A stretch of DNA of 64,000 bases from positions 1,471,206 through 1,535,205 of the forward strand of contig ML976979.1 in assembly GCA_010015675.1 (NCBI GenBank), in the 5' to 3' direction. Shown piece after piece: positions 20,813 through 32,405 of the stretch; position 1 is the first letter of the stretch, and every line of letters begins with the position of its first letter. The notes beneath the pieces are model-generated. The model was not told the DNA's origin and did no database searches. It saw only the letters and a program-made list of their open reading frames with translations. The position numbers were made by a program, and so were the translations under genes. This stretch comes from Byssothecium circinans. Lineage: Eukaryota > Ascomycota > Dothideomycetes > Pleosporales > Massarinaceae.

Positions 20813-22475
20813 ATGCCCAGTCCTCACCCTCTTGCTCTCTTTTCGCTTATACCCCTCAACGATCGAGCAAATGCTGTCCTCGATCATCCGAACAACCGCC
20901 ATCTTGTTTCGTTCATCCCTGGCGCCGAAAATGAGTCGAATCCCGAAGTATTACCACGGGGGCTGAACATTGGCTTGCACATCGCATCTAAGTCAAGCCG
21001 TACCCTCGCGACCATTGGACGTATCGGCGACATTACCGTCGAGGGCTCATCTATCTCGCGGATCCAGTGTTCTTTCGAAATCTACGAACACACAGAGGAG
21101 ATCTGCCTCTTCGATCGGTCCACCTCGTACTCGACACAGACTTTTGGCCCGAATGCTCTACCATTTCAGCTGGACCGTCCCGCCCGCCGCGTCGTTATTG
21201 CTCCCACGGTCAACGATCATTTCGGATTCGGTGGGGTCGCGTGCGATCTCGTCCAATTTCAGATATATTGGCATGAGTGTGTGCTGGACCTCAAAAAGCA
21301 GATCAGCTATCGGGAGGACCATCCCTGTTTCACCCGAACCGTTGACGACGAGACACCGACTGCTCTGCCCTCAAAGCGTGCCACACGGATCCACACTCCT
21401 GCTGTTCATAACACTGCCGCTCAGGGGCTAGCGAAGCAAATTAGGTTTTATAAGAAAACAATGCTTGGTGAGGGGTCGTTTGGCGAGGTGTGGAGAGCAG
21501 TAGATGTTGATTCTGGTGACTTATTCGCGCTCAAGCTGGTGAAATGGCCCGACCACGGGCTCCACTCGCACGAGTACACGATGTTGAAGCGGGAGGTAGA
21601 GACTCTCGCTGCCATGTCCCATGTGAGTTCCAACAGATTCCCAAGTTCGTTTTATTGAGCACTGGCTAAAGCGAGAACAGCCAAATATCGTGGAATTCAT
21701 ATCAGCGCAATCTTTGGGAGTAAAGCACCTTGCCATCTTCACCCAACTTAAAGAGGGCAACATTGAAGACATAATCAAGAAGGATGTCTTTATCAGAGAC
21801 AGGGATTCGGCGACGTCTCTTCTCCGTCACATGCTCCAAGCGCTCGATTACCTTGCATTCAACGGCATTGTCCACAGGGATGTTAAACCTGCAAACATTC
21901 TCTACACATCTCTACCAGCCGGTGGCTATACCTTTCAGCTGGCCGACTTTGGTCTTTGCAATTTCATTGTTGACGCTCGAACCTTTGCCGGATCTCCAAT
22001 CTTCATGGCCCCTGAGCTGTTGTATAATCCAGGAAGCCCACAAACATCAAAGGTAGATGTTTGGTCCCTTTTCGTCACTCTGGCATACGCAATGAATGTA
22101 GCTGGCTTCCGGGAGAAACCGTTGCGCACAAATGAGTTGAAGATCAGAGCGGCACACGACGCTGCGAATGATGCTTCGTTCCACTCCATCCAAGACATGG
22201 CGTTCGTCGACCCCGAGAGACGAGCATCGGCGGCGGAGATGCTCGATAAGATCTTCAATGGAGAGGGACGTTCAACTCCGCGTAACCAAATATCGAAAAA
22301 GGTTTCTGGAGTAGACGACAATGCACTAGCACCGCGGAAAGAGCAAAAACTTAAAATCACGAAGGTTGTTCAGAAACGCCACGGTCAAGGGCTCGAGGTC
22401 CCCGTGACCACTGGGAAGCATCGTGATGGTATCCTGGACGCTGTAGGAGGAGTACGGAGTCGGTCTTATTTTTAG
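20813..22475 (+). CDS. FHA-domain serine/threonine protein kinase
   Basis: Exons 20813-21622 and 21681-22475, 534 residues; the intron has a GTGAGT donor and ACAG acceptor and is phase 0. An N-terminal FHA domain (about 60-150) shows IGRIGDITVEGSSISRIQC, with the Gly-Arg and Ser-Arg used to read phosphothreonine. The kinase follows: glycine loop LGEGSFGEVW from 218, catalytic lysine K241 in ALKLVKW, HRDVKPANIL with catalytic D337, DFG at 359-361, APEL and DVWSL. All catalytic residues are present. The C-terminus is a basic tail. FHA-then-kinase order recalls Rad53/Chk2, but the FHA is unusually long, no SCD cluster is visible, and the kinase resembles fungal-specific FHA kinases; its pathway is unknown. 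Confidence 0.85.
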
Positions 22476-24730
22476 CTAAATTCCATCCATTTCTCTCCAG
22501 AGCGTCCGATTTATCACCAGAAGACGAGGTGCGCGGTTTCATGAGCCAAAATATATCTCGCATGCTGACATTCTATTCTTCTGCTTCCAGCATGTCGGGG
22601 ATATTAGCATTGTCTACTATGTAACACAACAAGGCTCTCCGATAGTAGGGAAGCGTGTACTCTGCGATCGGGATGGAAACGTGCTAACCGATGGGGAAAA
22701 AATGAAAGCTACGCTGTGTAATCATTAAGCCTTTGGCCGTCTGCCTTCATGGGATGCACCGAAATTCCTGAAAGAGATTCTGAGACGGTATCGAGAGTAG
22801 CCGCGGCGTTTTAACCCTTGTAATCAAGAAGGAGCAATCATCACCACTAGTACTCATGTGAGTACAGTATGGTATCAACACAAGGAAAAAACACGATAAG
22901 GATAAGGCGCACCGGCCTCGGATGAACAATGACGTAAGCGGAGCGGATTAACCTGCGTCCGATTTAACCTTATAATTAGAGGTTTAGCCTACTTTAGCGA
23001 GATCGCAGGGGTGTAACAAGGGGGATTAGCAAATTAGGCGCAAAAATTTGACTAGTGAAGCAAACCCTGTGTTCTGAAAATCGGCGGAAAAGCATTTCAG
23101 TGAATGGAAGCATTTTGAACTTTGGCCCCAGCTGGAGCTGACATGGAAACGTTGTAAGTATGGTTTTGAATCCCGACAGCAAACAGCATATCTGAGCGCC
23201 GCAGCCGGTTATCGTGTGACGAGAAAAGCGCAGAGAAGGCAGACAACATAATATCAGCCCCTCTGAGCTTTAGCTGCGCGCCTTCCATACTTTTGTTGAG
23301 TAGTATTTCCAATTCTCAAGAATATCGGCCAACACGCACGCACAAATTATACTGTGAGATCTCCATCTATTTTTCGGATACCCAGCAGATAAACTCCATG
23401 AGAAATGGCCGCAGCCAGCTTCCAAGGAGAACGCACATCAACTCGACACTTAGGCTTTTAGGATTTGCCTCCAAATGCAGCCATCACTGTTCATATGGTA
23501 GCTTTTTGAATCGACTCGGAAACCATTGAGATGGGCAGTCATCATTTCAGAGCCGGAGGATACCTCAAACAAACACAAACACGGTTACATTGTAGCCCAG
23601 TCTCAACGCACCAACTGACGGGATTTTAGAACGCTTATTCTGTGCTCCTTCTATCAGACATGAACACGCATGTAATGATTGCGAATCTAGTTTTGAAAGC
23701 GCTCAAGACGCGCAACCATCGCAATCGTTCCCCCAACTCCATCAAATTCGAAAATCGCGGAGACCAGACAACATTATAGCCGCCCACATGACTTTAATTC
23801 CAGCGGCCACACCATTGATCGTGTACACTAATGTTTCGGTAATAGAAGCTGCGAGAAGATCTCTGCATATAAAATTCTTTTTATCAGTGCAAACATACGA
23901 GGTTTCCCGACATGTTTGGACTCGCGCAGAGCAGACACCATTTCATCTACCCATGAGGGTTTCGAGTCAAAATACCGAGCCGCAGAGTTCGAACAGCATG
24001 TGTGCGATGGTTCGTTCTTTGAGAGCGAGTCACCTCCCATCATTGTGGATGGACCTGTTTTGAACAATTCCCCTTAAAGATGAATTAAGAGGCTGGAGTC
24101 GAGCAAGTCCGTCCTCGGATAATGAGGATACTGTAAGGTTTTCGACCAGTCGCACACACATACCATGGTCGTTTGCGTATTTTTTTTTTCGATTGGCGCA
24201 GAGCGGGACGAACAACATAGCAGTACTTGTTGTGGATTTTGGACTCGCTCGCAGTCGCGGCGGAAAGCACGGACATTATTCACTCCAAAGTTCCTTTTTT
24301 GAAGTCTACTAATGGTGACATGACGTTTCCTCACTTATCATTTTCGTAGAGAGTGAAGAAGAGTGAGGAAGTGTGGTCTCTCAGATTCAGATGAAATTCG
24401 GAGCTGATATACCTGAGCAGTACGTGCAAAGGCCTATCATTATGGATGACAAACATGCCTTGAGATGAACACGACGGTGGTGGTGATAATAATCATCATC
24501 TGCACAAAGCCGGAGCATGCAGCCGTTAGAAATGTTAACACACCGACAGCGTACAATACTGCCACCTAATACTGGATCTAAGCCTGGGATAGTCCCAAGA
24601 AACTGGTTCACACTCTACTATGATACAAGAATGGACAGCAAAGAGGGAGGAAAACTGGATAGAGGTGGTTTGGAGCGAACCATGCTTCCACGCTTCATGT
24701 CTTCATTGGATTACAACGTCATGGCTAAGT
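22476..24730. other. Gene-free region carrying a dispersed repeat
   Basis: More than 2 kb without a supported gene. Frames are short and interrupted on both strands. The 103-bp repeat at 22820-22922 has a second copy 15 kb downstream, and the sequence around 22.9-23.1 kb is AT-rich and degenerate, suggesting an old mobile-element remnant. Confidence 0.5.
22820..22922. repeat. 103-bp dispersed repeat, copy 1
   Basis: Matches 38188-38290 in the same orientation with only two differences that I count (T/G and G/T). It contains a hairpin with 7-bp arms, GTACTCA-TG-TGAGTAC, at 22850-22865. It lies in a gene-free stretch. It is too short to code for a transposase; likely a fragment or non-autonomous element. 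Confidence 0.8.
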
Positions 24731-26278
24731 CTATTTCGAGACATCGGGCAACCGCACGGCGATGTCGCCCGACTGTGTGATATATCGTACCCACGGAAGC
24801 GAAGGATATTGAAGCTGTGAAATTCACGTTAGCAAATGTCGCTCAAACAACCCATACGATGACTTACCTTTGGCTCAATGATCTTCAGGTACCGCACCTG
24901 AATCCCACTCGTCGTGAAGTACGGAATCTCAAACTTGACGCTAATCGGCCTCTTGCCCTTGCCATCGCCAACACCTCCCATACTGCCACCAAAACCACCC
25001 ATCATACCCCCACCCTTCTCATCGTCTCCACGCACTGAAGGTAGACCTAGCTCAGCGCGCATAAGGAACTCTTTACCACCACCAAACTGCTTGATCTTCC
25101 ACACTATCGATGACGTCTCGGGGGCGTAATGTACGGTACCAATGTTGGTCCGGAATCGGGGCGTGTCGGCGTCTTCGGGGACTGGTATTGAGATCTGGAC
25201 GTTGTTCGCTGTGCTCCGTCGCTTGAACTGCGCCCTTGCCTATGCACTATATCAGCAGGGCCTAAATACCCTTCTAAGTAGCCTCCTACCTTCAGCATGT
25301 ATTCTATCCTGCTGCCGGAGTGGCTTTCGACTATGCATTCGACCCAGATCAGTGGCTTCACCTGCGTATTCAGCCGATAGCTCATAAGTTCAAATTCGCC
25401 GTCGGGCGGAATGAAGCTGATAGTCCGATCGTTCTCAAAGCGCGATAACCGCACGCACTGGTGGAATTTGACGTCCTCCATCTCCACCGCCTTGCCCCTT
25501 GTAGCCCGTCCAGTCGACTCAAACATGGCCTTGTCGTTCAGGCCCAGCCGCAGCTCGGGCATACCGGACAGGTAGCACTTCATCTTAATAGCGCCCAATA
25601 TCTCAGACCGCAGCACGTTGCCGTTGGAGGAAACGAGAAGGTTGAGGGATTCGACAACGTCGAGGAAGACTTCGTTCTTGCGGTATCGGATACCTTCGCT
25701 TCGCCAACTGACAGCATTTGTGACGGCGATGGGTGGCCGCGCTTGCACTTCGAGCTTGTGCGATTCCTGCGTGATGTACCTGCCCACCTGTCAGCATTCT
25801 TGTAAGACCTGTAGGATATATGGAGACGCACTCTTGTAATATCTTGCTCTCCGTCGTCTGCGGGTATCCAAAGTCCATCATCTCGTCTAGTAGCTCGTAG
25901 ATGATGACAAAGTTGTCCCGTATGCTCTCCTCCTCCAGCTCTTTGAAGTACTCGGTGAAGACCTCCACCACCTTGTGTAGGAAAAGCAGAATCTCGGCGG
26001 CATTGGTGTTGCGTTTGGTGAGGGCGAGGAGGTAGAGATTGTTGTGCCGGATATAGAGGTAGTTGATGCCTTCATCGGAGAAGCATGGGGGCACGGCGGA
26101 GCTCTCTTCTTCGGCCTCGCTGAGTAGAACGGGGAATTTCTCGACGGCGGACATGGGAATGTCTCCCCGGTAGTTACGCGCCAGCAGGGTCTGCCACATG
26201 TCAGTCCACAGCTTGCGGGAGAGTGCCCCACGAGCTCACCTTGCCCTTCAGGTCGAGGAAGAAGACCGCCGACGCCAT
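24731..26278 (-). CDS. apm1: AP-1 clathrin adaptor complex subunit mu
   Basis: Exons 26278-26240, 26190-25832, 25779-25290, 25239-24868 and 24814-24731 give 447 residues with all phases consistent. AP-1 mu is the medium chain of the trans-Golgi/endosome clathrin adaptor that binds tyrosine-based (YxxPhi) cargo signals. The N-terminal longin domain reads MASAVFFLDLKGK, TLLARNYRGDIPMSAVEKFP, INYLYIRHNNLYLLALTKRN and IYELLDEMMDFGYPQ. The mu-homology domain begins near ARPPIAVTNAVSWRSEGIRY and includes FHQCVRLSRFENDRTISFIP, FGGGKEFLMRAELGLPSV and the closing YPSLPWVRYITQSGDIAVRL. It is near full identity to the fungal family pattern, and length is typical. A Gly/Met-rich insert (GGGMMGGFGG) sits in the C-terminal domain, as in other fungi. 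Confidence 0.96.
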
Positions 26279-26941
26279 TATGAAGAAATTGTATACTCAG
26301 GTGAGAGTGAGAAAGATCAGACGGCTATTGAAGCATTATGCGCAGGAAGAGAGAGGCGTGGTGTTCTTGTTCGGAATTGGCAAGTAAGTATCAAGCGATG
26401 TGAGTGTTCGCCTGTTCCGCATTTGCCAAGGCCGTCATTGCCTAGCCTGAAGCGGGCTAGTTCCATCTCTTGTGGAAGCTTAATTGAGGTGCGCCGTCTT
26501 CATCCCAGGAACTCCTGTATTAATTTGCTTGATTTGCTTTTAACGTTCCACCCCGCTAACGCACCGCACGTGGCAATATGTGAGAGATGACGAGCATAAC
26601 AATGCGGGCCATGTGCTCTTAACAAGCGCTCAGGGCCTCGACCATCACATGTGTTTGGTGTCTCAACGATAGATTTGGTACGACACTCACCTACCAATAA
26701 GCCACAGACAATTGCCAAATAATAATTGGAACCCGGTGTTTACAAACAACCAGCCACGAATCGAAACTTCGCCCTGACTCTTATTTAGTGACATCCATCC
26801 CCCGCTCTCTTCATCCTCAACTCTTCAATCCAAGTATACACAGTGTGGCTCCCGTCACTTTTACCCCATTACCTTCTCACTATAAAAATTCACTCAAATT
26901 CGTTCCCATGGACTGGTATTTCTTCGTTATCATAATCTTCA
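26279..26941. other. Intergenic region, no gene supported
   Basis: Divergent region upstream of the AP-1 mu gene and of the small Cys protein at 26942. No repeat or RNA gene seen. Confidence 0.45.
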
Positions 26942-27448
26942 ATGGTTTCACGCAAAATAGCCTCCAGCCTCCCGTCAAGAGCACTCCAACGCGGTGAAGG
27001 ACGTGAGCAAAAGGCTAGACTCACAATGCGCCCTTCTCGCCCTCTCGATCCTATGGCTCCCCAGAAGACAAAGGCTCCGAATACCAGCCTACGCCAAAAG
27101 TCCAACGACATGTCACAGAGCCCAGAGTCTCGGAAACACAAACGGGAATCCGACTTTGCATCACTGAGCCCTCGTTCCTACACAATTCTCGACTGGTATG
27201 CATCTTCCCAAGGGATTCTGCGGCCAACTCCCAAACCGCTTTGCTAATACACCATAGAAGCAAGCATCTGGCCGGAGATTCGAAAATGCCGACGTTGCGG
27301 CTTTAGATTCAGACTCACGAACGTTGGCAAAGAGTGTCTTTTATTTACGGTGGAACCGACGGCATTGATGGAGGAGGCGTGCTTTACAAGGCATTGTCAG
27401 GATTTTGACACGACTGCGCGGGGCTTTACATTTCGGCTTCGATCATAA
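26942..27448 (+). CDS. Small hypothetical cysteine-containing protein (tentative two-exon model)
   Basis: Exons 26942-27195 and 27265-27448 would give 145 residues. Exon 1 is basic and disordered (RKIASSLPSRALQRGEG, SRKHKRESDF). Exon 2 reads CIWPEIRKCRRCGFRFRL, then KECLLF and ACFTRHCQDF, suggesting a CxxC-based metal site. The intron (GTATGC donor, GCTAATAC branch site) uses the third AG after the branch point; the first AG would give an immediate stop and an 84-residue product. The model is therefore tentative. No family recognised. Confidence 0.4.
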
Positions 27449-27623
27449 CATGCGGTACTAAAATGCCTACGATGTTATGTACAAATGATAGGAAATAGAA
27501 AAACCTGCTCTATTACAAAGATCATCTCTATTTAACCAGTCTACTATCAGATATAATTCTTCCCACCCGCACGCCATGCACCCCTTCCAACAATCCCACA
27601 TCCCCTCAATCACTCCACCCCAT

Positions 27624-28337
27624 CTACAACCCAACAGCCAACCCCAGCACAATCGCCGCACCGACACCCCACCCCAACCCAACCCTCCCCACCACACCCC
27701 CCGCCCCAGAACTCCCCGGCACACTCCCACCGGGCGTACTCGACCCCACACTCGCAGCAGCAACCTGAACCCCAAACTGCGTCGCCGTGCTCACGTTCCC
27801 GCTAATCGTCGTCGTAACCACGCTCGTCGCCGTCGTCGATGCCGTACACCCAGCCCAGCTAGTCCACGGCGCACTCGTGCTCCAACTCCCCTTCGTCCAC
27901 CCGGGCCAATCGCTCCCGGGACACGCGGACCCGGCCCACCAACTCGTCCAAGGCCCGCTGCGCCAGGCAGATTGCGTGCTCCATTCACTCCACGGACCCC
28001 AAGATGCCGTGCCGAAGGGGCCCCAGCCCGAGGAACCGCCCCAGTGGCCAGGGCCGTTCTTTCCCGGACCCGGGCCGTTACCGCCGGGGCCCCAGGGACC
28101 GCTTCCGGGGCCGTAGGAACCAGTAGGGTAGGGGGGTGCGGTGAGGGTAGAGGGGATTTTGGAGTTTGCGAGGAGGGAGGAGTAGAGGGATGAGGCTTGC
28201 GAGGCGTCTGTGGGGAAGTTGGAGAAGAAGGATGTGAAGGACGGGTTGTTGTTGTTGAAGGGGTTTCCCGGGCCGCCTTGAGGGGAGGAAAGGGCTGTGA
28301 TTGCGAGGGCGGCGAGGTTGAGGAGGGTGAATTTCAT
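27624..28337 (-). CDS. Trp/Gly/Pro-rich secreted protein, probably GPI-anchored
   Basis: Intronless, 237 residues from the ATG at 28337. A signal peptide (MKFTLLNLAALAITALS) precedes an Asn/Phe/Ser stretch. A central segment of about 90 residues contains roughly fifteen tryptophans among Gly, Pro and Ser (GPWGPGG, HWGGSSGWGPFG, SWGPWSEWS, GPWTSWWAG) with two cysteines. A Thr/Val/Ser-rich stalk (TTATSVVTTTISGNVSTAT) and a C-terminal hydrophobic tail (GVGAAIVLGLAVGL) after a small-residue site are typical of GPI attachment. The likely location is the cell wall. Frame is open further upstream, but that part looks like 5' leader. Confidence 0.7.
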   Translation of the reverse strand: MKFTLLNLAALAITALSSPQGGPGNPFNNNNPSFTSFFSNFPTDASQASSLYSSLLANSKIPSTLTAPPYPTGSYGPGSGPWGPGGNGPGPGKNGPGHWGGSSGWGPFGTASWGPWSEWSTQSAWRSGPWTSWWAGSACPGSDWPGWTKGSWSTSAPWTSWAGCTASTTATSVVTTTISGNVSTATQFGVQVAAASVGSSTPGGSVPGSSGAGGVVGRVGLGWGVGAAIVLGLAVGL

Positions 28338-29986
28338 TTTTGAGTTGGGGGTTTGCGTGTTATGCGTTGAGGAGTATATCGTATGTCTATGTCTATAATG
28401 AGTTTGGAGAATGTATAATAGGGTATGTGGAGAGATAGATGAAGCTTGACAGTACAGAGCGAAACACAGCAGCAAGTCCCTACCTTGATATACCTACCCA
28501 CGACATACGCGGCCTGGTTCCTCATTGGCCCATACCACATTCCGTCATACAAAGGGTAGAGATCCCATCCGGAGGGGTCCCGTGAGGCTCATCTGCTCAG
28601 ATCAACCACGCGTTCAGTCGCACATCACGAGGCGTCTCCACAGGCAAATCTTTTCCCATACAGCGGTATGAACGGGCGTGCCAATTCCTCAGAAAAAGAT
28701 TACGCGTCCACGGTTATCTCCCATAGCTTCCAAGCGTTGCGCATGGAGCTAGAGGGGATTTGTGGCTGCGGTGACTGGCTGCAGCAGCCCTATGCATCTG
28801 CCAGAGACGTTTCGCTTGCGTTGTGGGTCGTTATAGAAGCTTAAGGACGTTTTTGAGTGGCTGTTCATTCGTAGCTGGATTGCTGTCCGCGTATTCGACG
28901 TACTGCGAGATGCGGTGGAGAAACATGGCTTCGGAGAATAGGGTGGGGAGAAAGCGCGGAGTAGTGCAGCTAGCCACGCGTCATCCCTTCTTTTCCTTCT
29001 CTTGCAGTACCGCGACTAACCAAAAATCCATCTCCAAGAAAGTGAAAAGGCATATCAAAGATACACTATTAATACGTCAACCATTCGCTTATCTGTGGAA
29101 AGACCGCTGGGAGATGAAGTCGTGTCGGAGAAAAGAACGACGTCTCCACACCAAGTCGGGATCCACACACCGCAACCGACCCTTGTGGCGATCACATTGT
29201 ATGATCGGTATGCCATCGTCTTGATACACCGATGAGTGATGTTTAGACTGACAGAGTACGCGCCTCGCATATGGGCGCAGATGTCATGTGAACCTATTAG
29301 TGACACAAGCTGCTCTAAATGTAGATCGTGGGTCGTGTCCTATGCTGAGTTTGTACTACTCAAGGTGTACCGAATGACGAGTTCACTGACAGAGACTGCG
29401 ACCGCCACAGATATGCTTCCACTAATAAATTTGGTAACGCCTGTAGGCATAAGGGAAACTTCTTCGAGGGATCTTGTTCAAGCGGGGTTATTTCTTTCCA
29501 AGGTCTTTCGAAGAGACTTCCTCTCTCACCTAGTCTACCCCACAACCCAAAATCTACTTACTGTCGTATATATACAATTTAAATCACAAATCCTGTATCG
29601 TAAACAAGCCGTACGGACGGTGCACCCGATTGTCGCAGAACACCAAAAATTGCCAATCGAAGGATGTATTACCCCTCCCTCCCCTTTGTGCGCCCGTTCG
29701 AGTCTTGCATTGATCCATAGCATAATTATATGCGAGTGTAGCAAGAGTAAGTCCTAGCTTGTAGGCACCTAGAGATAACTTGGTAAATTCCATCTACCTA
29801 AGTTTCCCGCGGCTGGTGTTGTCGTTCTTTTTGCTTTTTTAATTACCTTTTTTTTGGTTTGTTTTGGATTTTGTGAAGACCTCCATAGACGTCTAACTCC
29901 GATATCTCCACCCTCCCTACTACCGCATTCACACCGCCATACCCACTACCAAATCCCCTAGCCTCCCATTCCTCCCCTTCCTCTTC
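28338..29986. other. Intergenic region, no gene supported
   Basis: The first ~200 bases are the leader and promoter of the Trp-rich protein gene. From 28.6 to 29.9 kb I see only short overlapping frames; the 3' flank of the permease contains poly-T runs near 29.85 kb. Confidence 0.45.
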
Positions 29987-31917
29987 TCAAAGAATCTTCT
30001 CCAACCTCCCCTTCCACCCCCCCTTCTGCACCCTCCCCTCCTCCTCCCCACTCCCACTCCCACCAACACTAACTCCCTCATCCACAACCCCAACGCCTGG
30101 GCCCACCCCGTACCCATCATAAACCTCATCCGGCCCCACCGCCCTCTCAATCAAGCTCTCCCTCGGCGGAAAAACAACCGATAGCCCCACAAACACCAAA
30201 CTCGTCGCTGTAAACCCCAACAACCACCCGAAATAATAGGGTCTCGCACCGACGCCGACCTCAATATTTGGGTTAATGCTATTAATGAAGCCGGGAATAT
30301 TCGGCGCGACGCCGACCAAGAACGCAACGACGGCACGCCAGTTCACACCGCCCGTGTAGCGGTAGATGGAGTACGGTTGATACAGCGCTAGCGTGTTGTA
30401 CTTCTGCTTATGAATGACCCAGAAATCGAAGACCATGATGGCGGCAATCGGGCCTAGAAAGACGGCATACGCACTCATAAAATTCAAAAAACTCACCGCG
30501 CTAGCCAGAATCTTCCAAGGGACGAGGGCCCACGCGATAACCGCACAGAGCAGCTGTCCGCGCCTGATGTTGACGTACTGCGGGAACAAGGCGGTGAGGT
30601 CGTTGGCGGCGGAGAGCGAGTTGGCCGAGATGTTGACGCCTAGCGCGGCGAGGGCGAAGCTAAAGGCGGCGAAGAAGCGGCATGCGCGGGACGACCAGTT
30701 TGCGATTAGGGCCATGGGATCCCATTGGAGGGTTCCGTAGCGCACTTGGCCAGCGGACGAGGCGGCGATGCCGATGAAGGAGATGAAGGTGAAGACTATG
30801 GGGAGGAAGGGGACGTAGATGAGTTGCCATTTTACGGAGACGCGGGAGTAGCGGGAGAAGTCGGCCTGGATTTATCATTAATACCTCCTTCCTCGTCTTT
30901 TCCGTGGTAGATGGAAAGGGGACAGGGCGGGAGGAAAGGCGTACCTGGTTGACAGAGAGAGTGGCATAGTTTCCAATGACGGATGTAAGACTGGATAGAA
31001 AAGCCCAACTATACGCACTGCCCTCAAGCGTGCTCTTCTGGTCGAATAAATGGCCACCTCCATCGGTAGCTACGAACGCCCATATCAAAATGGCAACCCA
31101 CGCGATCGGCACTATTACACTTTTGACCATAAACAGCCACCGCAGGTTATTTGGATGCATGTACAGAAACGGGAGCTGCAGCAACCAAAAGATGACAAAG
31201 CTGATCATGGTGTTTGTCTCAATGCCTTGGGATTCGGGAATCGTGTTCTTGAGGGTGAGGAAAGAAGGCCATATGGCGCCGAGCATCACACGAACCGTAT
31301 TCGCACCGTTCATGGTTTGGATTGCGAACCAGAAGATTGCGAGGATGGCGCGGGAGATGATGGCGATGTAGGAGCCCCAGAAACCCCATGAGGCGCGGGC
31401 GAGGACGGGAAATGGAGCATGGTCTGTTTTATATCAGATTATGTACGTGAGGATCGAGGACGATGTTGGATGTTATGGAGGCTTACGGATCACGCCTGTA
31501 GCACCATTTAGCGCAATGACGATGGAAATGATGAAGAAGGCGAGGGCTACGATGCCAATGGATTCACGCCATGAGAGTCCAATCGCGATGATGCTGGAGG
31601 CGAATTGCCAAGTCGCTGCGCTTTATATTCATTAGCCTCCTTCAATCTCTGGATGATAGATGCTGCTCACTTGAAGGCATCAGAAACCCAATAAGCGATG
31701 AAGCTCGTCACGCCCCATTTGCGCTCGTGCCTGGGAACGGGATCAAGATCCTTATTCGTCCTATATTTGAAAGATCAGCATCATTACTTGCGCTTTTTTT
31801 TCTCCATATTTCTCTTCTCCGGGTGTAGGAGATTTCAACACACCATCTATAATTCCCTTCCGCAAACGCCGACTTCGGCTGATCGACCTTGAGGTGTGGC
31901 CGCTTAAACGCAGGCAT
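29987..31917 (-). CDS. NCS1-family nucleobase permease (uracil/allantoin type)
   Basis: Exons 31917-31844, 31760-31671, 31620-31487, 31423-30945 and 30865-29987, 551 residues, all phases consistent. NCS1 proteins are plasma-membrane proton symporters for uracil, allantoin, cytosine or related compounds. Signatures include RWTNKDLDPVP, RKWGVTSFIAYWVSDAFN, ATWQFASSIIAIGLSWRE, SWGFWGSYIAIISRAILAIF, VNQADFSRYSR, ANSLSAANDLTALFP and YVNIRRGQ. Roughly twelve membrane segments are visible. The tail (GVGPGVGVVDEGVSVGGSGS then Lys/Arg-rich) is disordered. Substrate cannot be fixed by eye; the closest motif match is the fungal Fur group. The frame is open upstream of the chosen ATG, but the family usually starts close to this point. 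Confidence 0.9.
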
Positions 31918-32405
31918 CTTGTTGACGTCTCTGCTCTCGCTTTCCACCACAACGATGAGATAACGAAAGGCGGGTCGCAGTAAGTAACCAACAAAGGCGC
32001 GCACGCCCACCTTTATCTTTTGTTCGCCTCTCAGCCGCTATCCTCGCCTAAAGCCCTCAAACATCACAAAAGCGTGACTACAAGACGCATATCGGCTGGG
32101 GTAAGCTGCATCCTGTGCTGCACGATAAGATAAGCCCCGGCCCTGGCCAGATTACACACGCGATAGAGAGGCATCCCTTTCGCCAAGCCTCTCTCAACCA
32201 CTCAGATTTAGCAAAAGTATAAGCTGCGCCTAAACCGAGATGTTCTGTTCATCAGTGAGAAGAGTGGGAGTGCTGGTTCGAGGCTCATGCGAGAGAGATA
32301 AGCATCCTGGCGGCGATCTCGAACCATTCGCACCGTTCACGCGCTAGAGTGTTCCCCGGATTTGACTTGCACAGATTCCCACGTGGGTGGGTAGAGCCCA
32401 CAGGT
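31918..32405. other. Intergenic region, no gene supported
   Basis: Promoter of the NCS1 permease and 3' flank of the ANL gene; GATAAG words occur near 32125, the type of site bound by nitrogen GATA factors, which would suit a nucleobase permease (inference). Confidence 0.4.
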
